DNA of 11,827 nt from Comamonadaceae bacterium CG_4_10_14_3_um_filter_60_75 (GTDB lineage Bacteria > Pseudomonadota > Gammaproteobacteria > Burkholderiales > Burkholderiaceae_C): positions 1-11,827 of the forward strand of contig PFKL01000223.1 of NCBI GenBank assembly GCA_002784245.1. The letters run 5' to 3'. The notes below the pieces were generated by a model that was not told where the DNA came from, made no database searches, and saw nothing but the letters and a program-made list of their open reading frames with translations. The first letter of the stretch is position 1. Each line of letters starts with the position of its first letter. Made by a program: the position numbers and the translations under genes. Of this stretch, positions 1 through 5,770 are shown piece after piece.

Positions 1-219
1 CTCCGAGAAACCAAACCAGACCAGCGCTGCAATCACCACCAGCCAGGACAGGCGCACAAAAATGCGCCAACGCCGCGCCAGCGTCTGCTCACGCAGCGCG
101 GCAAACGCCAGTTTCTCGAGCGTGGCACGCTCCCAGGTGATCGACTCGGGAGCGTTATTTGCTCTATTATCAGAAGCTACTTGCGCTTGTTCTGCTTGGG
201 CTTGAGGGTTATTTTCCAT
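1..219 (-). CDS. sppA: S49-family (SppA-like) membrane peptidase, N-terminal 73 residues only
   Basis: Partial gene running off the left edge. Reading leftward from an ATG at 219, the 73 visible codons give a polar Gln/Asn/Ala-rich start (about residues 1-25), a basic amphipathic stretch containing LARRWRIF (47-54), and one hydrophobic segment (about 54-72, LSWLVVIAALVWFGF). This fits the N-terminal signal anchor of Burkholderiales S49 peptidases, which place a serine protease domain outside the cytoplasmic membrane and degrade signal peptides or membrane-protein fragments. The catalytic domain is outside the window, so the name rests on the anchor and on the neighbourhood (last gene of rluC-HAD-Rieske-S49). 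An AGGA Shine-Dalgarno lies 7 nt before the ATG. Codons 2-16 coincide with a copy of the palindromic repeat seen elsewhere in this window, so the leader peptide may be repeat-derived. Confidence 0.72.
   Translation of the reverse strand, partial: MENNPQAQAEQAQVASDNRANNAPESITWERATLEKLAFAALREQTLARRWRIFVRLSWLVVIAALVWFGFSE
175..215 (-). repeat. Palindromic repeat copy A, inside the sppA 5' coding end
   Basis: This 41-nt stretch aligns without gaps to the copies at 9852-9892 (28 of 41 identical on the plus strand) and 2670-2710 (22 of 41 identical to its reverse complement). It begins AGCT..TTGCGCTTG and ends GGGCT..GAG....ATTTT on the plus strand. The similarity continues upstream to about 159 (TTGCT, 11 nt, AGCT, as in the 2670 copy). 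The central inverted repeat is decayed here. It encodes residues 2-16 of the S49 peptidase. Confidence 0.6.
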
Positions 220-236
220 ATATTTTTCCTGGGTGT

Positions 237-277
237 CCGATGGCCGAAGCGCCGCCCGTGACAAGGGCGCTCATCGG
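237..277 (-). repeat. Long imperfect inverted repeat between the Rieske and sppA genes
   Basis: On the plus strand the order is CCGATG, 5 nt, AGCGCC, 12 nt loop, GGCGCT, CATCGG. This gives twelve perfect base pairs interrupted by a 5-nt bulge on one arm. It fills most of the 58-nt gap between the Rieske stop (278) and the sppA start (219). No U-run follows on either strand, so it does not look like a simple intrinsic terminator. It may be an mRNA-processing or attenuating hairpin within the operon. Confidence 0.6.
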
Positions 278-661
278 TCAAAAAACGGTTTGAAACTTGT
301 CAGAAGTATGCCAGTGCACCACACCATCGGCTTCGCGGGTGGCGATGGGAACCAAACCACCCCGGCACGGCCCCATGCGGCAATGCCCGGTGCTGGGTGA
401 ATACATGGCGCCGTGCGTGGCGCACATCAACCAATGCCCGGTGGAATCAAAAAACTGGTTGGGTTGGTAATCCATCTCCATCGGCACGTGCGAACACTGG
501 TTCAGGTAGGCATAGACCTTGCCACCGTAACGCACGGCAAACGCGTTGCAACTGCGCGAAAAATAACGCACCTCAAACGGCACTGCACTGCCGCTGTCCA
601 CCAACTCAGCAGACTGGCACAGATACACCAGCTCGGACACCGTCGCAGGCTTGGCTGTCAT
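278..661 (-). CDS. Small stand-alone Rieske [2Fe-2S] protein
   Basis: A 127-residue protein consisting essentially of one Rieske domain. Cluster ligands are visible as C56-x-H58 and C80-x-x-H83. A second Cys pair, C94 and C99 in GHCRMGPCRGG, resembles the usual G-x-C-x-x-G-P-C segment. There is no signal peptide, so it should be cytoplasmic. I infer an electron-transfer role of the Rieske-ferredoxin type; the partner is unknown and no oxygenase gene lies nearby. The ATG at 661 is preferred over an in-frame TTG at 679 because its ATGA overlaps the TGA of the upstream HAD gene, which implies translational coupling. It sits third in the rluC operon, an arrangement I recall as common in Burkholderiales. 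Family confidence is high; the biological role is unknown. Confidence 0.9.
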   Translation of the reverse strand: MTAKPATVSELVYLCQSAELVDSGSAVPFEVRYFSRSCNAFAVRYGGKVYAYLNQCSHVPMEMDYQPNQFFDSTGHWLMCATHGAMYSPSTGHCRMGPCRGGLVPIATREADGVVHWHTSDKFQTVF

Positions 662-1317
662 GCGTTGACCAGCATCCAATCGTGCAATTGCTTGACGTCA
701 GGCGCCACAAAGAGCGGCTGCAGGGTATGAAAATCAGCGCTTTCATGCGCGCCATAGCTTACCGCCACACTGGCGCAGCCGGCGTTCAGCGCCATCTGCA
801 GGTCATGCGTCGTGTCGCCAATCATCAGCGTGCGCTGCGGTGGCACGCCAAATTCGGCCATCAACTCATGCAACATCAGCGGATCGGGCTTGCCAGCGGT
901 CTGGTCAGCGGTGCGCGAGGCGTCAAAAACACCCGCAAGCATCGACGTATTCAGCGCTTCATCCAGCCCGCGACGGCTCTTGCCGGTGGCCACCGTTAAC
1001 AGATGGCCGCGCTCCTTCAGGTCAGCGAGCAGCGGAAGGACGCCATCAAAGAGGTTGATTTCATGCTGAATTGCAAAATAATGGTGGCGGTAGCGATCGC
1101 CCAGTTTGGGATACAACTCTTTCGGTACATCGGGCGCCGCATGCGCCAACGCCTGCATCAGCCCCATGCCGATCACATAGGAGGCTTCTTCAAATGTGGG
1201 CTCCTTGCCACCCACATCGCGCACCGCTGCCTGGATACAGCGGGCAATGATGGCGGTCGAGTCAAACAGCGTGCCATCCCAGTCAAAAGCAATCAGATCA
1301 AATCGGCGTTGGGTCAT
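658..1317 (-). CDS. gph: HAD-superfamily phosphatase, phosphoglycolate phosphatase-like
   Basis: This 219-residue protein carries all four HAD motifs. Motif I is FDWDGTLFDS with nucleophile D12 and acid/base D14. Motif II is T111 in TVATGKS, motif III is K143 in GKPDPLM, and motif IV is D168/D172 in MIGDTTHD. An alpha-helical cap follows motif I (about 20-90), as in subfamily IA. Members hydrolyse small phosphate esters such as 2-phosphoglycolate or nucleotides; the exact substrate cannot be read from sequence, so gph is a family-level label. The ATG at 1317 lies 9 nt after the rluC stop, with GGAAG just upstream. The end overlaps the Rieske start by 4 nt. Pairing with rluC suggests co-expression rather than a shared pathway. 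Confidence 0.88.
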   Translation of the reverse strand: MTQRRFDLIAFDWDGTLFDSTAIIARCIQAAVRDVGGKEPTFEEASYVIGMGLMQALAHAAPDVPKELYPKLGDRYRHHYFAIQHEINLFDGVLPLLADLKERGHLLTVATGKSRRGLDEALNTSMLAGVFDASRTADQTAGKPDPLMLHELMAEFGVPPQRTLMIGDTTHDLQMALNAGCASVAVSYGAHESADFHTLQPLFVAPDVKQLHDWMLVNA

Positions 1318-1326
1318 GGGCTTCCA

Positions 1327-2364
1327 TCAGACGGTCGCGGCGCCAGGACAAGCTGCCGCAACAAATTGGTTCAGTTCAGGCGGCAAGTCTGCCAGCAATT
1401 CAAGTCGCTCGTGGGTTGCAGGGTGATTGAACTGCAAACGCCAGGCGTGCAAAAACATCCGCTTGAGGCCAGGCTGGGCGTCGGCGCGTGCCAAAGCTTT
1501 GTTCAGTTCAAAGTCACCATACTTGTCATCGCCCAAGATCGGAAAGCCTTCACTGGCCAGATGCACCCGTATCTGGTGCGTGCGGCCGGTCTTGATGGTG
1601 ACTTCCAGCAAAGAATACGTCGGTGTGGCTGCCCTGACCTTGACCAGCGTCACCGAGGGCATGCCGTCCGGGTCGTCGCGCGTCACCACTTTGACGCGGC
1701 GTTCACCGGCCTGGCCGTCTTTGCCTTGCAGCAGATACTTGTGCAGCGGTCTGTCCAGCACCTTGAGTTTGGCCGGCCATTGCCCGCGCACCATGGCCAG
1801 ATAAGTCTTGCCGGTCTGACGTTCACGGAACTGGTCTTGCAGGTTTTTCAGCGCGCTGCGTTTCTTGGCCACCAGCAAGATGCCACTGGTGTCGCGGTCC
1901 AGCCGGTGCACCAGTTCCAGAAATTTGGCCGCTGGCCGGGCCATGCGCAGTTGCTCAATGACCCCAAAACTCACGCCAGAGCCGCCATGCACCGCCACCC
2001 CTGCAGGCTTGTTCAGGGCAACCAGGTGGTCGTCTTCGAGCAGCACGGCAAAGTCGCGGGCCGGGACGGCGCGCGCCACCTGCTCGGCCATGGCAGCGGT
2101 TTTTTCTGCCACCCGCTCGGAAATACGTACCGGCGGGATGCGCACCAGATCACCGGACTGGAGCCGGGTATCTGCGCTGGCGCGACCTTTGTTGACGCGC
2201 ACCTCGCCACTGCGAATCAGACGGTAAACGTGGGTTTTGGGTACACCTTTGAGCTGGCGCAGCAGAAAATTGTCAAGGCGCTGGCCACTGCCATCGTCAT
2301 CCACACAGACCGTTTTCACTGCAGGGGCGGCTGGAGCGGCTTTGCCCCCTATAATGACTTTCAC
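1327..2364 (-). CDS. rluC: 23S rRNA pseudouridine synthase, RluC type
   Basis: A 345-residue cytoplasmic enzyme that isomerises uridines in 23S rRNA (in E. coli positions 955, 2504 and 2580). An S4 RNA-binding domain occupies about residues 26-85 (QRLDNFLLRQL, IRSGEVRVNKGR). The RsuA/RluA catalytic domain follows (about 108-300). It contains the signature HRLDRDTSG (153-161) with catalytic D156, then YLA(M)V, and the Rlu motif GRTHQIRVHL near the end. Length and domain order match RluC rather than RluA, which lacks S4. The start is a GTG at 2364; no strong Shine-Dalgarno is visible, and the frame stays open upstream to a TGA at about 2416. It is the first gene of the leftward operon and is divergent from rne, as is common in proteobacteria. 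Confidence 0.93.
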   Translation of the reverse strand: MKVIIGGKAAPAAPAVKTVCVDDDGSGQRLDNFLLRQLKGVPKTHVYRLIRSGEVRVNKGRASADTRLQSGDLVRIPPVRISERVAEKTAAMAEQVARAVPARDFAVLLEDDHLVALNKPAGVAVHGGSGVSFGVIEQLRMARPAAKFLELVHRLDRDTSGILLVAKKRSALKNLQDQFRERQTGKTYLAMVRGQWPAKLKVLDRPLHKYLLQGKDGQAGERRVKVVTRDDPDGMPSVTLVKVRAATPTYSLLEVTIKTGRTHQIRVHLASEGFPILGDDKYGDFELNKALARADAQPGLKRMFLHAWRLQFNHPATHERLELLADLPPELNQFVAAACPGAATV

Positions 2365-2395
2365 TGGTGATGTGTTGGTTAAGTGGTTGATTCTT

Positions 2396-2412
2396 CTGAA
2401 ATACCATTTCAG
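2396..2412. promoter_or_regulatory. Perfect inverted repeat upstream of rluC (possible operator)
   Basis: CTGAAAT-ACC-ATTTCAG: 7-bp arms around a 3-nt centre, 32 nt before the rluC GTG. On the minus strand it directly follows a TTGACT hexamer resembling a -35 box. It could be a protein-binding site or a leader hairpin. No regulator is identified. Confidence 0.4.
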
Positions 2413-2542
2413 TCAATCGGTGAAGTTTAGTTCACGCACCGCTCGCCGCACCAGAAAAGTCGGTACCGCTTGTCGTTCTGTTTGCAAACCCGTGACCCAG
2501 AGGCCACAGGTGGCAGCCCGGATAGCAAGTTAAAACGATGCC

Positions 2543-2571
2543 TTGAAATCCTGAATCGGAATACCCAAAAT
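2543..2571 (+). promoter_or_regulatory. Candidate sigma-70 promoter for rne
   Basis: TTGAAA (2543-2548), a 17-nt spacer, and CAAAAT (2566-2571). The -35 matches 5 of 6 consensus bases and the -10 matches 4 of 6. Transcription from it would give a leader of about 310 nt before the rne ATG. This is a weak, pattern-based call. Confidence 0.3.
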
Positions 2572-2592
2572 TCACAGACCTGTGCTGTGAAT
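2570..2592 (+). promoter_or_regulatory. Inverted repeat in the rne upstream region
   Basis: ATTCACAG, 7 nt, CTGTGAAT: perfect 8-bp arms. It begins at the last bases of the candidate -10 and covers the expected start point, so it could be an operator. If transcription starts further upstream it would instead be an RNA hairpin in the leader. Confidence 0.45.
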
Positions 2593-2669
2593 GGAATGAA
2601 GCGATATGTTTGTGTTGATGTCCCTGATGTTTTTATGCCAGCGGTGCGTACACGTGCCGTTTGTTGGTA

Positions 2670-2724
2670 AACATTTGGCATCAGCGCCTGTCAAACGGGC
2701 GCAGTCAGCTATTTACTCAATAGC
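2670..2724 (+). repeat. Palindromic repeat copy B, in the rne leader
   Basis: The 41-nt core is 2670-2710. Its reverse complement aligns gap-free with the copies at 175-215 and 9852-9892. It contains a strong hairpin, GCGCCTG (2684-2690), 5 nt, CGGGCGC (2696-2702), with one G-U pair. The adjoining sequence forms a second hairpin, GCTATT (2708-2713), 5 nt, AATAGC (2719-2724). From memory this resembles a short intergenic repeat abundant in Comamonadaceae; that identification needs a genome search. Confidence 0.65.
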
Positions 2725-2840
2725 AATTATTTCCCCAAACCCAATCGCTCCCCTCCACGCGCCCATACCCAGACTCACTGTGTGAGACGGGGTTCTCCGG
2801 CTGTTTCCTCCTCATTTCAAAGCTTCGTTGGCGTATCAGT

Positions 2841-2880
2841 GGCTCACCGTGAGCCGATGGTTGATATTGAATTGAAGGAG
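2841..2880 (+). promoter_or_regulatory. Hairpin and strong ribosome binding site before rne
   Basis: GGCTCA (2841-2846), CCG, TGAGCC (2850-2855) is a perfect 6-bp stem with a 3-nt loop. It ends 19 nt before AAGGAG (2875-2880), which is 7 nt from the rne ATG. The good Shine-Dalgarno fixes the rne start. The hairpin is well placed to affect ribosome access or to be an RNase E target, but that is inference. Confidence 0.6.
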
Positions 2881-2887
2881 CGCACCC

Positions 2888-5770
2888 ATGAAAAGGATGC
2901 TGATTAACGCCACCCAGGCTGAAGAACGCCGCCTGGCGGTGGTTGACGGGCAAAAACTGCTCGACTACGAAATCGAAATTGAAGGTTGCGAGCAACGCAA
3001 GGGCAACATTTACAAGGCGGTAGTGACCCGGGTCGAGCCCTCTCTGGAGGCCTGTTTTGTCGACTACGGCGAGGAGCGCCACGGCTTTCTACCGTTCAAG
3101 GAAGTCTCCAAGCAGTACTTCCAGCCGGGTGTGTCTGTCAGCCAGGCACGCGTCCAGGACGCCATCAAGGAAGGCCAGGAGCTGCTGGTCCAGGTTGAAA
3201 AAGAAGAGCGCGGCAACAAAGGCGCTGCGCTGACCACATTTGTCTCGCTGGCTGGCCGCTATGTGGTCTTGATGCCCAACAACCCGCGTGGCGGCGGTGT
3301 CAGCCGACGCATTGAAGGTGAAGACCGCGCCGAGCTCAAAGAAAACATGGACCAGCTGGAATACCCCAGCGGCATGAGCATCATCGCCCGCACCGCTGGC
3401 ATTGGCCGCAGCGCACCCGAGTTGCAGTGGGACTTGAACTACCTGCTCAAGCTGTGGGACGCCATTGACGGCGCTGCCAAAGGTGCCAAAGGTGCGTTCC
3501 TGATTTACCAGGAATCCAGCCTGGTCATTCGCGCCATCCGCGACTACTTCAACCACGACATTGGCGACATCCTGATCGACACCGACGACGTGTACGACCA
3601 AGCGCAACAATTTATGGCGCATGTGATGCCCGAGCACGCGGCACGCGTCAAACGCTACCGCGACGACGCACCGCTGTTCAGCCGTTTCCAGATCGAACAC
3701 CAGATCGAAACCGCCTATGCCCGCACCGTGACGCTGCCGAGTGGCGGCGCCATCGTCATCGACCACACCGAGGCGCTGGTCAGCGTTGACGTCAACTCGG
3801 CGCGCGCCATCAAGGGCAGCGATATCGAGGAAACCGCCACCCGCACCAACCTCGAAGCCGCTGACGAAGTGGCGCGCCAGGCCCGCCTGCGTGACCTGGG
3901 CGGCTTGATCGTCATCGACTTCATCGACATGGAAGAAAGCCGCAACCGCCGCGAAGTCGAAAACCGCCTGCGCGACGCGCTGCGGCAAGACCGTGCGCGC
4001 GTGCAGTTTGCTTCCATCAGCAAATTCGGTCTGATGGAAATGAGCCGACAACGCCTGCGCCCGTCCTTGAGCGAAGGCGCGTCCATTCCCTGCCCGCGCT
4101 GCGGTGGCTCGGGCCACATCCGCGACACCGAATCGAGCGCACTGCAGATTTTGCGCGTGATCCAGGAAGAGTCCCTGAAAGACAACACCGCGTCGGTGCT
4201 GTGCCAGGTACCGGTCGAAGTTGCCTCGTTCCTGCTCAACGAAAAGCGCAACGAGATCGCCAAGATCGAACTCAAGCAGCGCATCAACGTGCTGATGGTG
4301 CCCAATAAGTCGCTTGAGACACCCAACTACAAGCTCGAACGCCTCAAGCATGACGACCCGCGTCTGGATGGCATCACCGCCAGCTACAAACTGGCCGAAG
4401 AAGTCGAAGACGCCACCGCGGTAACGCGCCGCTCGCAAGAGCCCACCAACCGCCAGGTGCCGCTGATCAAGGGCGTGTTGCCTGACGCACCTGCCCCCTT
4501 GGCCCCTGCCAAGCCGGAACCGGTGGTTGTGCCGCCTGCGACCGCACCGGTCGTGCCAGCGGCACCCGCGGTAGTAGAAAAAGGCTTTTTTGGCTGGCTC
4601 AAGTCTTTGTTCGTGCCAGAACCATCAGCACCGCCAGCAACACCTACGCCAGTCGCTGCAACGTCTGAAACACCTGCTGGCCGCACTGGTCGTGGTGGCC
4701 GTGACGGCAGTCGCACGCCACGCGGCGACCGTCCAGACGGCCGGGGATCACGCGGCGAAGGCCGCAACAACCGTGGTGAGGGCCGCACTGAGGGCCGTGG
4801 CAACCGCGCTGAACGTGGCGAACGTGGTGCACCGCGAGGTGACCGTGGCGCGCGAGAACGCACCGACATGCAAGCCAATGGCTTGGTGGCCGACATCACA
4901 ACGCCAGACACCGGCGCGCCTGGCGTCGCCCCAGAGGATGGCCGCAATGAGCAACGCCCCGAACGTGGCGCCCGCGCCGGTCGCGGTGAACGCCGCCCTG
5001 GTCGCGGTCAGCGCAACAGCGGTCCAGCCAGGGCAGACGACGCGCGTGACAACCCGGTTGCAGCCGACAATGCTGACGTCAGCAACGCAGCAATCCAGAG
5101 TACAGCGCCCGCGACGGCCGAAGCTGAAGCTGTGCCGCGTGAAGATAGCGCCCCCCGCGAAAAACGCTCGCGTGACCGCTATGGTCGCGAGCGTCGCCCG
5201 CGTAGTGAACGTGCTGAGCAAAGTGATGCCGTGCAAGCGGTCGGCGAACAAGCCACCCTGCCCCTGGATCAGCCGGCCAGCGATGCTGCAGACGATGTGG
5301 CACCGCGCAAATCGTATTTCAGCGCAACCGCTCCTGCAAGCACGGCAGTAGCTCCAGCGGCCATTGCTGACGACATGGTCGCACCCAGCGCCAATACGCC
5401 GACGCCAGTGGGTGTGACGCAAGAGCCAGCGGCACCGGCACCGGTACTGGTGCCTGAGCCGGCACCGGTTGCCAAACCCGCCGCAATAGCGTCCGCTGCC
5501 CCGGTGCCGTTGCCCCAGGTACAGGCTTTCACCCTGCCCGTGGACGAGCTCAGCCAGATTGCACAAAAAAGCGGCTTGACTTGGATCAGCTCGGATACCG
5601 CGAAAGTGGCCGCCGCACAAGCGCAGATCGCAGCACAGCTGCAACCCGTTCGTGTGCCACGTGAACGACCACCCGTCACCCCTCAGGAAGATCGTCCGCT
5701 GGTATTGGTGGAAACCAAGCGCGACCTGCGTGCAACAACGCTGCCTTTTGAGGTGCTGCCGGTCAAGTAA
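2888..5770 (+). CDS. rne: Ribonuclease E
   Basis: A full-length 960-residue endoribonuclease that cleaves single-stranded AU-rich RNA in rRNA/tRNA maturation and mRNA decay and scaffolds the degradosome at the inner membrane. The catalytic half shows an S1 RNA-binding domain (about 37-117), then RNase-H-like, 5'-sensor and DNase-I-like regions. Catalytic D301 (SVDVNSA) and D344 (VIDFIDM) and zinc-link C402/C405 (CPRCGGSG) match E. coli D303, D346, C404 and C407 with a constant offset of two. Residues 564-576 (EKGFFGWLKSLFV) form an amphipathic helix like the membrane-targeting segment A. Residues 599-658 are Arg/Gly-rich, a likely RNA-binding region, followed by a long Ala/Pro-rich disordered stretch. 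A folded-looking end follows from about 885, ending TLPFEVLPVK. The gene is preceded by AAGGAG and a long leader that may mediate autoregulation. Its stop abuts the convergent GGDEF-like gene. Confidence 0.97.
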   Translation: MKRMLINATQAEERRLAVVDGQKLLDYEIEIEGCEQRKGNIYKAVVTRVEPSLEACFVDYGEERHGFLPFKEVSKQYFQPGVSVSQARVQDAIKEGQELLVQVEKEERGNKGAALTTFVSLAGRYVVLMPNNPRGGGVSRRIEGEDRAELKENMDQLEYPSGMSIIARTAGIGRSAPELQWDLNYLLKLWDAIDGAAKGAKGAFLIYQESSLVIRAIRDYFNHDIGDILIDTDDVYDQAQQFMAHVMPEHAARVKRYRDDAPLFSRFQIEHQIETAYARTVTLPSGGAIVIDHTEALVSVDVNSARAIKGSDIEETATRTNLEAADEVARQARLRDLGGLIVIDFIDMEESRNRREVENRLRDALRQDRARVQFASISKFGLMEMSRQRLRPSLSEGASIPCPRCGGSGHIRDTESSALQILRVIQEESLKDNTASVLCQVPVEVASFLLNEKRNEIAKIELKQRINVLMVPNKSLETPNYKLERLKHDDPRLDGITASYKLAEEVEDATAVTRRSQEPTNRQVPLIKGVLPDAPAPLAPAKPEPVVVPPATAPVVPAAPAVVEKGFFGWLKSLFVPEPSAPPATPTPVAATSETPAGRTGRGGRDGSRTPRGDRPDGRGSRGEGRNNRGEGRTEGRGNRAERGERGAPRGDRGARERTDMQANGLVADITTPDTGAPGVAPEDGRNEQRPERGARAGRGERRPGRGQRNSGPARADDARDNPVAADNADVSNAAIQSTAPATAEAEAVPREDSAPREKRSRDRYGRERRPRSERAEQSDAVQAVGEQATLPLDQPASDAADDVAPRKSYFSATAPASTAVAPAAIADDMVAPSANTPTPVGVTQEPAAPAPVLVPEPAPVAKPAAIASAAPVPLPQVQAFTLPVDELSQIAQKSGLTWISSDTAKVAAAQAQIAAQLQPVRVPRERPPVTPQEDRPLVLVETKRDLRATTLPFEVLPVK

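Larger units (their letters stand above)
2365..2887. other. Divergent rluC/rne intergenic region and probable rne leader (523 nt)
   Basis: No convincing gene lies here; short open frames on both strands have no recognisable protein character. The region is poorer in GC than its flanks and holds several inverted repeats: 2396-2412, 2570-2592, 2684-2702, 2708-2724, 2774-2786 and 2841-2855. It must carry the rluC and rne promoters. In E. coli the long rne 5' UTR folds into hairpins through which RNase E represses its own mRNA, and a comparable leader here is plausible. No sequence similarity to the E. coli leader is claimed. Confidence 0.6.

Noticed and set aside
175..215. CRISPR-like interpretation of the repeated palindromes
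   Set aside because: The three copies are kilobases apart, diverged and not regularly spaced; no cas gene is present.
662..679. TTG start adding six residues to the Rieske protein
   Set aside because: The ATG at 661 overlaps the upstream stop as ATGA, the usual coupled arrangement, and has no need of the TTG.
1003..2370. 455-codon plus-strand open frame opposite rluC
   Set aside because: It is a frame shadow of the GC-rich rluC gene. The protein has no domain character, while rluC opposite it has all catalytic motifs.
2427..2681. Small open frames on both strands in the rluC-rne gap (84 and 66 codons)
   Set aside because: No ribosome binding site or protein-like composition, and they overlap the hairpins and the repeat. 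They are better explained as a leader region.
3089..4438. 449-codon minus-strand open frame inside rne (also 4748-5644)
   Set aside because: Antisense shadows caused by codon bias. The translated sequences lack any recognisable family, and rne is complete on the other strand.
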